From Harmothoe impar (lineage: Eukaryota > Annelida > Polychaeta > Phyllodocida > Polynoidae), in contig OX381710.1 in the NCBI GenBank assembly GCA_947462335.1, forward strand, positions 24,645,772 through 24,709,771: 64,000 nucleotides of DNA, given 5' to 3'. The notes under the pieces are model-generated. The model ran no database searches and was not told where the DNA came from. It saw only the letters and a list, made by a program, of their open reading frames with translations. The position numbers and the translations under genes are program-made. Every line of letters starts with the position of its first letter. Position 1 is the first letter of the stretch. Of the stretch, positions 37,119 to 64,000 are shown one piece after another.

Positions 37119-37332
37119 GTGCCTCTACATGGGTGCCCACAATATTGACCATGTCGCTGTGTCGATTTTTAGCAGAATAACTGTGTTGTTGTGTCGATTT
37201 TAGGTACATAAGAACAGAAATCTGTGTGGGTCGATTTTTATCCCCAATTTTCCTGTGTCCCTCGATTTTTAAAAGGCCCGTGTCACCATGTCGCAGTGTC
37301 GCCAGTGTCGAATTTTACCCATGTAGAGGCAC
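37119..37332. repeat. MITE with GTGCCTCTACATGGGT ends and 6-bp TSD
   Basis: The left GTGCCTCTACATGGGT pairs with the right ACCCATGTAGAGGCAC. Perfect TCTTAT duplications flank both sides (37,113-37,118 and 37,333-37,338). The interior repeats GTGTCGATTTTTA-like units. Confidence 0.85.
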
Positions 37333-37385
37333 TCTTATTTTAGACAACCACGCAAATTTTCACCATCGCCTATAAACTTATTACT

Positions 37386-38402
37386 ACCCAGTCAGCAAAG
37401 ATATATTGGGCCAACGTTGGGCCAACAGTAGTCAATGTTGGCACGACGTCAGATACTGACGTTGGGCCAACGTTCATTTGTCCATCCATCCAAACGTCGC
37501 CATGACGTCGCAAAGAAATTACTTTGGCCCAACATTGGTTCAATGTCAGGACGCTGGCCAAACATCAGTTTTTTAATGCTGTACCAACATCTAATGACGT
37601 TGTACCAACGTCTAGTCAACCAGATATAGAGCCTGAAGATGATGTTGTTCCAAAGTATATCTTCCAAAATTGACCAAAATGTTCATCTGTGATGTTGGCC
37701 CAACATTGTACCAGATTGTAACATATGTCATTATATATATATATATTTACCTTTCTTCAAATGTCATCAATTCTCCTCAATAGATCGAGACATAGCTGTC
37801 AAGAATCATCATTCTATAGAGACAGCCATTTAATTCTCTATTTACATTTCACCTTAATCTCAGCTCAAAGGGCCAAGAAGTGCTAATAAGACCCTTACCC
37901 TAATGGATCTTATCTAGTTGTCATAATCCACAAATTGGTGTACTCATAGAAACGTTGCTAGGATTCTGTTATTTCATCTAGAAATTTGGTACTTAAACAT
38001 GTTATAGCTTATGAATGGAATACCTCTTGCTTAAACATTCATACAATCCAGAGGGGTCCTATTAGTGCCCCATTATGGCAACAAATAATAGGGCTGCCTA
38101 GTCAATATATCTCCATACAACCATCAATGCCCTCTGGTGGATGTTAGAAATGCAACGTTTGGCCAACGTTGGTTTTCTTCTCCTTGCAGGGAGGATCTAT
38201 AATGTTGGGCCAACATTGATTTGACAACGTTGGCACAACATGAAATATCTGATGTTGTACCAATATTGGCAGATCACTGGGAGTATTGCCCCGTTAGTAC
38301 AACCTAAAGTTGGCAGTTCAACGTTGGCACAACGTTGAGATATTGCCAGCGACTGTGCCGACCATTGCCAACGTTGGCCCAACGTAGATTTGCTAGCTGG
38401 GT
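37386..38402. repeat. 1,017-bp element with arrays of the palindrome CCAACGTTGG
   Basis: The left end ACCCAGTCAGCAAAGATATA and the right end ACGTAGATTTGCTAGCTGGGT are inverted. About 300 bp at each end is built from variants of TTGGGCCAACGTTGG, GCACAACGTTGG and ATGTTGTACCAA. The central 400 bp is ordinary AT-rich sequence. No open reading frame of note, so it is non-autonomous. Confidence 0.8.
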
Positions 38403-38411
38403 ACCATCATA

Positions 38412-38412
38412 A

Positions 38413-38441
<29 letters not shown>
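38412..38441. repeat. ACAT microsatellite
   Basis: About seven CATA units, immediately after the CCAACGTTGG element. Confidence 0.9.
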
Positions 38442-38444
<3 letters not shown>

Positions 38445-41258
38445 TTATGCTACCATAAGGCCACCCCAAAAAAAAGTTGTTTCTCATCACCAAGGACTGA
38501 AAAATATGATGAGGGAGGCTTTTTCTTTTTCTTTTTTTTTTACTCGTGGGCCAAAATGAATAGGATAAGATGTGTTTTTCATGACAAAAATTAACTGATC
38601 TTTAAAAGTGGGGAAAATGAAAGTTATTTTTATCCTACTGCATTACTGGCAGTATAAGCTTTACCTACCTGATTTCTATGATGCGCGTGGTGATGAGAAA
38701 CCATTTTATTTTTTTGAGGGACCTAATTGTTAAACCGTTGGGTTATAGTGGAAAACGAGAGAAGAGCAAAAACGCTTAAAAGGCATATTTATTGGCTTAA
38801 AGGTTACACATGATATGGCATGTGGGGGAAAAGGGGGGGTGATATATATATATGTATGTGTATGTATGGGTATAATAGGTATACTGAGTAGATAAGGGGA
38901 AACTGTATATACAATAGCACAGTCCAGGAAGACCAATATAGTAAAAAGAGGAGATACGGTTTGGCTGCACAGAATCGCGTGGAAATCGAATAGATCTAGT
39001 ACACGGGCTGCACAGGAAGTAATGAATATAATAATGAAATCATAATGTCCAATAATAAGAGGCTTGGCTATAATAAGAGTCAAAGTTTGTTGGAACAGGG
39101 ATTGAATATATTCGACGTGCAGGCAGGGCTTAGAACCCAAACAGGGAGCAACACATAGAATAAGATCCAGGCTGAAGCAGCTGGCGGGGAAGATAACAGC
39201 GGGATAAATCCAGGTCAGGAGATAGACTCAAATGGTAGAGATGAACATGGGGCAGGGAGCCCGGGGCCGCGTCAGTAGGTAGTAGCACATGGAATTGGGG
39301 CTGAGCATCAGGCGTAGCCATGGCCGAGGACGACACCAGGGTAGGGGAGAAGTGGCACGAGGTGCAGGCAGGCAACAGGGGGCCGACGGCCAGCCCTTAG
39401 ACATGGCATGGTCGTGGACCATGGCCGCCCAGCCATCGAACGGCGAGAGTCAGGTTGCATTACATGGCCATGGAGGGTGGTTGCCTAGGCATCGATCGAT
39501 ACAGCCTGAAATAAGAAATAGAGAATATAAGCTGGGGAAAGGAAAATGAGTAGTCAGTTACCAGTGAGCGTTTGGGGGAGTACGATCGAGAAGACCAGAT
39601 GTCATTGTGTAACTCCTTAGGAGTATGTGTGTGGAGATTGTAATATTATCAAGTGATCATATCAAGATGGAGATAACATCCAAGCTAGTTGGATTTGGCA
39701 GTTGGATGGACTAACATATATTTATATATATATCGCCGGAGCTGTGGAGTTTGCCAAATGATCAATGAATAGATTGCACCTGAAGTTCTCCAAATACCAA
39801 ACTATTGTATCAATGGTTATAATGGAGAAGTGTACAGATCATCGATAGACCATGTTGATTAATTACTATAAACGTGCAACGACAAGCATAGATGCGGATT
39901 GTACAATGTTTATTGGTCTAATGGACGTATCACCGGATTCAAGTAGTAGAATCCTGCTAGATATTTATATGAATACCTTGCCTATTTCTAGGCCGTCTCG
40001 TATGATTATCAATGCAAGCCCTGGAGCAATCTGACCCTGATGAGATACATATCGTTATATTTATATGGAAATGCTGTGATTGGGATATTGCCTGTGAGAT
40101 TGCTCTATGTCTACTATAACATCAACAACCACCTAATAAACTGGATCTCACTAACCTTGCGTTATCCTTGGGCGGAAGCCTACCTCTGACTAGTTAACCC
40201 CATAGAGTGATACTAGAGACGGTGAATCTTAAACCCCATTTAAATGTATGAAATCACTATATCTTCAGAGGACATTAACTATAGCCCACCATGAGTTTGA
40301 ATTTGAGTGTATTTACCAAAACCTGTATTTATAAGCTTCATATTCGCGTCAACATACAGTCCTCATCAACTAAGGGACGAATCATTTACATAGGGGCTGT
40401 CCATCAATGACATCAACTAGAGTGGGTGGGTGGGTGTTGTTCTGAGTGTGACAAAGTGTAACAGCGGGATGTGGACATGTCAAGCCCAGTGTGACGTCAC
40501 ACTTTGGAAAATATAAATAAAAGCTAAAGCTTTAATCGAAAGATTAGGGCATAAGGTCAAATCCAAGAAGCTTTTATTTGAACTTGATTATTGAAAGGTT
40601 TCTACCTGGACCATGGCCTTTGTAGTACAGTAATTTTAGACTTTAACATTGAATAAATTCAAAGAAAGCTGAAAACTTCAGGATTGGTTGGGTTTAGTAC
40701 TAGTATGAACATACTAAAAGTCCCCAGTTGTCCCGGGCTTGGCTTTTTTTTTAGGTGACATTCTTTGTTTTTTGTTGCTGGAGGCTCCGAAATCGAATTA
40801 AGTCAAATTAAATAGCATGACTGCATAACAATATATAATAAAATAGTGTAGCATATCATTGGAAAGTAGCATATGAATTTTTTTTAAAGTGAATTATGGC
40901 AGCTCTAGAGTACCGTTATATTGCATAATAAGTGTCAAATATGCATTTTGTGACACAAATTTCTCAATTCATCAGGAATTTCTCCTTGTGTAGTACTGAC
41001 TACTATTTCTTTGCGACAGTCAGTTCATTTCATCTTGGGAAGGTTACATAAAGAGTTCTGCTACGCCACAGTGTGGGCAAACAGAGGCAACACATGCTCA
41101 GGCAACCTCATCATGATAGCCACACACCAGGGTGATACATTACACTCTACTTTTATTTGACCCTGGATTATAGTGATACACAGCTTTCACTATACAATAT
41201 ATCATATCAATTATATGTATGGATGTGTACATCATGATACATGTATAGGTATTTTATG
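38442..41258. other. Non-coding, with a GC-rich patch at 39.13-39.50 kb
   Basis: Overlapping open frames on both strands at 39,130-39,550 reflect GC richness rather than a recognisable protein. Minus-strand frames at 38,730-39,375 are pyrimidine-rich and lack splice-bounded exon structure. No gene is supported. Confidence 0.35.
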
Positions 41259-41484
41259 TACCGTAAATTCCCGCGCATTACCCGCATCTCGCGTATAACC
41301 CGCACCCCCAACTCAGGAGAATCCTATAACCCGTTTTTGGATCTGAAAATCTCAATTTTAGTACTGTTCTATAGTAATAAAAACCCTCGTATAACCCGCA
41401 CCCTGTATAGGCATGTCTGGTATCAAATGAAAGCTGAGTATGATTCGCGTACAACCCGTGGGTAGTACGCGGGAATTTACGGTA
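41259..41484. repeat. TACCGTAAATTCCCGCG MITE, 226 bp
   Basis: The left TACCGTAAATTCCCGCGCAT and the right TACGCGGGAATTTACGGTA are inverted. CGTATAACCCGCAC modules are repeated inside. TA-type termini as in the 30,213 and 61,140 elements. Confidence 0.9.
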
Positions 41485-41808
41485 TATATAACTGGTTGAA
41501 TCAGAGTTCCCCCGCCTAGAGGTCACCGTCCAGTGGCTTGTGTGCCCACCGCACCTCCCATATAAATAGAAACAATCAACTATATGTAACCTTCCCTATT
41601 GGAGCAGCATTTAGACAGTCCACACCAGCACAAATACCACACATTTTGGAACATGGCACTCCTAGTTTTCCACAACCACACTGTCGCCGACACCCCTTAG
41701 TTGCAATTAATCATGTTGAGGATCTTGTCCGATGCTGCTGGTAGATCTGTAGGCACAGGTAACAAGGTGCCATTTTCTAACTTTCACCCGCAGTCTGTAG
41801 GCAGTAGT

Positions 41809-42460
41809 TCATTTCCCATGCAGGCTTGAAGTTGATTGGTAGGTTCGGAAAGAATGTTGCTTTGTGGCAGCACTTGTGGGGGCAGAGTAGCCAGTTCTGC
41901 TTGACTGCCGTGATATGGTCTTGTAATTATTGTACCTATCGTCAAAGAGAGATGGGAATTGCGGGGCAAGCTGATATTCCAGGAATTTCTGGAGCTCTAA
42001 ACTTGAATTCAGGACACAAACAATCTGATTATACAGTTGTTTTGGATTGACTACCACACCTTTGTTGTGCACTCTGATTGTGTTTTTCATTGAAGACAGA
42101 GGTTGGACTTTATCTTTGTGGTTGAGCTTAACTTTAGCAAAGCTTTTCCCTGGCATCTTTGCCATTGCCATGGATCCGATATCTACTGCCTAGTTACAGT
42201 TAACAGAACTATCAGCAAAAAGTCCAGATCCAAGGGCAATTAGCTGCTCAGTAGGTCTATCTGCAAAAGGAGAGTGTGGCTGAAACCATGCAATAAATTG
42301 AACCACGAAGCTCTCCATGTTCTTCCGAATTTCCAGATGTTTCACCACACATCTTCTTCATTGCATTACTTATGTGCACACATCGTGGAATCCGTCTGGC
42401 TAGTGTACTTTCTGTGACTCCCCTACCATGGGTCAATCTCCAGAGGATTTCAATGACCAC
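41809..42460 (-). pseudogene. Decayed fragment of a repeat-encoded protein family
   Basis: Reading the minus strand from 42,460, a frame carries THGRGVTESTLARR and SNAMKKMCGETSG then NSEEHGELR. After a frame break, a second stretch (about 42,230-41,809) reads LIALGSGLFADSSVN, a TAG stop, then AMAKMPGKSFAKVKL, HKDKVQPLSSMKNTIRV and FLEYQLAPQFPSLFDD. The order and the 'EYxLAPxPxSLFD' and 'EQHxE..R' type motifs match a large, repetitive family of proteins that I recall from cnidarian, arthropod and deuterostome invertebrate genomes. I know no accepted name for it. Frame shift, stop and truncation show it is dead. The match is from memory, not a search. Confidence 0.4.
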
Positions 42461-44224
42461 ATGAGGACCTGTTCTATTGTCATGTCAGACTATTTCCCAC
42501 CCCATAGCCCCATACCTCAAGTTGTTTCAAATGGCCATCCATAGTGTGATGAAATCACAGATTCGGTTAGTTGACATTTATACTACATTTTAATCAATTC
42601 ATAATTTTGTGTCCAAATGGCCTTCCATAGTTTAGACATACACTGTATTGTCAATGCCTGTGGCTAATTGTATATTGGATTGCCTAATATAATTATACCT
42701 AATTGGACAATGATAATGCTTCATTATTAAGATGGTATTCTGTGATTGATATTGCATAATCTGCAGTTTGGTGGTATTTTGACATCTCATACGAAAATTC
42801 ATGCTGAAAAAAAGCCAAGCCTGGGAGACATGGGGACTTTTGACAGGTTAATCCTCATATGTAAACCTACCATTCCTGCAAAATCCAGCTTTCTTTGAAT
42901 TTATTCAATGTTCTGACTACAACTTGGTCTAAAGTTACTGTACTATTGGTCTACACAGTTAAAGATGGCTTGCGAGTAAAAGTAGATGGGTCAGGAAATA
43001 CCCCATCATTATTTGTTCGCCTTTTACTCAGCAAAGACATCCTCACAAGATCTGCAGACAATTACCCAAAGGGTTTGCCCTATGACTTTGCATGTCCTAG
43101 TGTAGGCCTACAGGATAAGTTATCCAAAAGAATCTGCAAGGAATGTGGATTGTAGGCCTACCTAACATCCATCAGTCACTTCCCATGCAAAGCCATGTGA
43201 CCGGAGTGAGAAGAAAGGAGGTCCTCCAATACATATCCATCCAGTATGCATTGCTGATAAGCGGCAACATTAACTCATGTGTGCAATCCAGGACATGGAC
43301 CAGGCAGAACTCAAGAGGGTAGAGGAAGAGTAGTATGTGGACACCGCTGGTCTCCTAAAACCTGAGGAGTCACAGGAAAACAGTGACACACCTGTTGTTC
43401 CTGTCAACACTGTTAGGAATCCATAGACTGATGATCGCTGAGCCATAAAATCTGCAAAGCGCTAGGGGGCTGTCCATAGATGACGTCATGCTGCAAGGAG
43501 GCGGGTACCAGGGACCATGACCAAACATGACGGGGGGGGGGGGGGGGGGGGAGTGAATTGTATTGTGTTCCATTTCTATGATTCATGCAGAGACGATATT
43601 AAAGATATCTTTTATGTTTTTGGAAAAATCTCAACTGCAGGTGAGGGTGTCCATAAAGTCTTTAATCGAAAAGCACCCAATGCACAAGGTTTCTCAATTA
43701 CTCAAAGAACGCTGGAATGGGATGCAGAAGAGTTAAGGGTTGGGACACAAAAATGGTGGAATTACCATATTTAAGGACCTAAGGGTGTGGGAAAGATCTC
43801 CGATGCATCAAAACCAAGTCACCACCCCCTCTTCTGATAATTGTTAAAAGGTGGACACTACTGCAAATTGTGGAAAAGACCTATTGCTTTATTTAGTCTC
43901 ATCCCTTTTCATAATGCCTTTAGATAAGGCAGATAACTGTATTTTGTAGTTAAACATGTCAAGGTGCCTTCCCTGGGATGCCCCCCCCCCCCACCACCAC
44001 TATGCCCCTCCCTGCAACGACCTAAAGCCACAGGAAATAAATGGACTCAAGTCTATTCCCAGAAATATTACATGTAGGCCTAGGTCTACAAATTTTGATA
44101 CATGTGACCCATCTAGGGAAAAGACCCCTTCAGGCGGGCTTTTTATCTCTGGTTTTGGCCACCGGGAGGCACCATAGTTGCAAAAGAGTGTAAAATACAT
44201 GAAAAGCGATTTCTTATGTAGAAT
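42461..44224. other. Non-coding, with poly-G/poly-C tracts
   Basis: An open frame at 42,895-43,155 (plus) lacks a recognisable product. GGGGG runs at 43,531-43,551 and CCCCC at 43,980-43,992 occur next to CATGACG and GGACCATGAC boxes, resembling eroded MITE ends (GTCCATAGATGACGTCATG, repeated near 45,880-46,000). Confidence 0.35.
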
Positions 44225-44535
44225 CCCAGCTAGCATGGTTAAGTTGGGCCAACGTTGGCAATGGTTGGCACCGTCGCAGGCAATAATTTAACGTTGTGCC
44301 AACATTGAAATGTCAACGTTGTTCCAACGTTGGGAAATTTATGCTATACCAACGTTGCAATGTTGGGCGAATGTTTGCGCCTGACGTTGGTACAACATTA
44401 ACATAATGAGAGTTGGCATAACGTTGGCCCAACATTGGCCCAACGTTGGCATGCTGACGTTGGCTCAAATGGAATGCCACCGGCCAAAACTACATTGTAC
44501 CAACGTTGAAATGCCAACGTTGGCACAACATTGGC
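44225..44535. repeat. CCAACGTTGG-array element, left part
   Basis: It starts CCCAGCTAGCATGGTTAAG and TTGGGCCAACGTTGGC. About ten CCAACGTTGG-type palindromes or near copies follow. It stops abruptly against the next element without its right terminus. Confidence 0.75.
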
Positions 44536-45434
44536 ATATTTATGGCAGGGGGGATGAGATTCTCGTTCGGCAAATACCCCAAAATGAAGTGTCCCCCCCT
44601 CGCGAATAACCCAAAATGAACTGCCCCTCCCCTCGGAAATATGCTAAAATGAACCCCCCCCCCTCGGAAATATGCTAAAATAACCCCCCCCCCCCAACTA
44701 TAGGAAAGCACAAACAATTGTGTAACAAGGTAAACTTAAAGAAATGGTCATTACCTGCTACAAAGATTGTTCATATCCCCCACCCCTAATTGTTTGGAAA
44801 TCTTCTGCGATGCACCCTTTAGCGCACACCCTTTCTTGTCGGTCTAGTAAGGAAGATGCTATTTCACTGAAAACAGCAGGCTGAATTATCTTTAAATACA
44901 GATTTACTCTATGTGACCCTCATACAATTCCCTTTCATAGCTACAATACGGTACACATCTAGATATAGATACGCTATAGCTACAGTACATTAATTAAGGA
45001 CAAACATGGAAATTATAAAAGGAAAAAAGTCCATGATTTTCTGAAGTTGGTGACGTATGCCCATCCAAGCAGTGCAATCGGTGCTACTTGGGGGTTTGGG
45101 GAAAAGTCTAGACTTGAGATGGTGCATTCAGATTCATTTGGGCACAAAACATATACATTATCCTATATGATTGAGACTGGATGGAACCTTGTTTGTTTGG
45201 TGCATTTTAAGACATATTGGTATCAAAATGAAGTGCACTCAACCAAACAAAATTAATGTCCCAAAATGAAGTGCCCCCCCTACATGAATACTCCAAAATG
45301 AACTGCCCCCCCCCTCGGAAATAACCTAAAATGAACCGCCCCCCCTCGGAAATACCCTAAAAAGTAAAAAGACCCCCCCCCCCTACGAATAGCTCATCCC
45401 TCCCCCCCTGCCATAAATAATGAACGCTCCCTAA
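44536..45434. repeat. TTAGGGAG-ended element, about 900 bp
   Basis: The right end CATAAATAATGAACGCTCCC (running to CTAA) is inverted at the left only from TATTTATGGCAGGGGGG onward, so the outer 15 bp of the left end was lost at the junction with the CCAACGTTGG element. Sub-terminal units CGGAAATATGCTAAAATGAA and CCCCCCCC repeat at both ends. Confidence 0.7.
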
Positions 45435-46728
45435 ATTGGAGGTAATAATCCGGATTTCTTGAAAAATCCCATCAGTTACCCAAAACTGAAAACAGGACGC
45501 AAAAATTCCTTCTAGAACCAAATTCAGACTAATAAATCCAATTTTATTTGGTTATTTTAAAATAAAACCGATTTTTCATAATTATCATCATTTACTATGG
45601 GATACATTGCAATCAGTGCTAATTATTTACCATTTTGAATAGTGATATGTAGGCCTAGGCCTACTAATGTTTGAAAAGTAATTCCCACAAAACTACCAGG
45701 ATTTTTTTAGCTCATATCTCATTTCAAAGATTATGACATCAACTTTATTCACCACCCCCCCCCCCCCCCTGGAGGGGTCTTTTCCCTCACCTGGTCACAC
45801 ATGTACACCCTACAGCCTAGGGGGCGTGAACCTTTGCCAATGTACTGTTTCTACATTGGGGGGGGGGGGGGGCGTCCTCTCTGTATGACGTCATATTTTG
45901 AGGGGGGGGGGGGTCAAGGGTTGCATGACGAAACATGACAAGGGGGGGAGGGGGATCAAAAATGGTCCAAAAAAGCATGACGTCATTTATGGACTGTCAG
46001 CCCCTAGGGTGAAATGAAAAAAAATAATACCAAACTCAAAACTCAACTCATGAATCATGTAGATATGTTACCGTCACTTTGGACAGTGTTCTAGTTTCAC
46101 AATTTAGTGGTTAAGAGTTTGTTGATCAATATATTAAAGTTGGGGAAATGTATATTAGGCCTATTCCTAGCCCAGTTCATTACGGACTGTTTTTAAAAGC
46201 TTTAATTTGATACCAGTACCAAATATGCCAATTGCAATTGTCTCTTGCACACATAGACCTATGCTCAGAACTCGGAACGCGTTGGCAGTTTTAATGTGGG
46301 TCCATAGAATGCGTTCAAACCGGCTCCAAACTGTGAATTTGCTGGCGCGAATTGGTTTTCAAGTTTTGACGCCGTCTAGCGACTACAGCGGGTACTGCCT
46401 GTATTGCGCGCCATCTAGTGATTACTTCTTCGGGTAATATCGGACATTTCCGTGAGTCATCGGGCACGCACCTGTATACTCTCGAAACCAAATATATCAC
46501 TTCTTTTTATATTTTCGAAAGTATATGACGGAATTAACCAATTACGAAGTCACAATAGTCAATTTTATTCTGTAATCTTCGCCCTTTTAGCAAATATAGA
46601 GCTTTTACTTGTTAATTGTCAATAACTTTCGAGACTATTCCGAGAGGCAAATTTCCGCGACCCGCCAAACCCGGCATTTGACGCACAAAGCACATTGTAG
46701 GCAAATTGCCTTGTTTATTTGCCTCAAA
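45435..46728 (+). promoter_or_regulatory. ISWI upstream region, promoter not resolved
   Basis: From about 46,240 to 46,728 the sequence becomes more balanced in composition and CpG-containing, as expected for a housekeeping promoter and 5' UTR. No TATA box was identified close to the ATG. The reading frame stays open upstream to an in-frame ATG at 46,609, but the peptide it would add is not ISWI-like, so 46,729 is preferred. At 45,740-46,000 there are poly-C/poly-G tracts with ATGACGTCAT boxes. Confidence 0.35.

Positions 46729-64000
<17,272 letters not shown>

Noticed and set aside
39130..39549. GC-rich overlapping open frames on both strands
   Set aside because: No recognisable protein, no splice-bounded exon, and multiple frames open because of base composition.

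Overview
This is eukaryotic genomic DNA with small exons, GT-AG introns, long AT-rich non-coding tracts and a very high load of short inverted-repeat transposons. The one gene identified with certainty is a vertebrate-like, intron-rich ISWI chromatin-remodelling ATPase. Its intron density, the many MITE-like families and the recurring 'taggcct' motif suggest a marine invertebrate, most likely an invertebrate deuterostome (cephalochordate, hemichordate or echinoderm). That placement is inference, not proof.

Layout. 1-288: the end of an unrecognised open frame with one internal TGA. 289-19.8 kb: non-coding DNA with many copies of one multi-hairpin MITE plus other MITEs and an AT microsatellite. 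19.9-20.4 kb: a promoter-like region and a first coding exon on the minus strand that encodes a signal peptide; the rest of that gene was not found. 20.4-30.2 kb: repeats and possible retroelement ends. 30,454-30,592: a candidate minus-strand first exon of a membrane protein. 31.9-38.4 kb: dense, partly nested elements, including a 318-bp tandem duplication and arrays of the palindrome CCAACGTTGG. 41.8-42.5 kb: the relic of a protein family carried by repeats. 44.2-45.4 kb: two abutting elements.

46,729-64,000 (plus strand): the ISWI gene (SMARCA5/SMARCA1 orthologue). I resolved 23 exons, 3,115 coding nt or about 1,038 codons, running off the right edge a few codons before the expected stop. 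All joined frames are consistent. ATPase motifs I-VI, AutoN, NegC, HAND, SANT and SLIDE are all intact. Three features of the gene stand out: a 45-nt, phase-preserving mini-exon that adds a basic TKRPRLDS stretch before AutoN; a GC-AG intron; and introns filled with transposons, among them a 3.75-kb element with inverted repeats of about 570 bp and a three-element nest.

I did not find an undescribed multi-gene system. The most unusual material is the repeat landscape: multi-hairpin MITEs, palindrome arrays, and two fragments that look like parts of one unnamed invertebrate repeat-encoded protein family, one of them inside the ISWI intron element.
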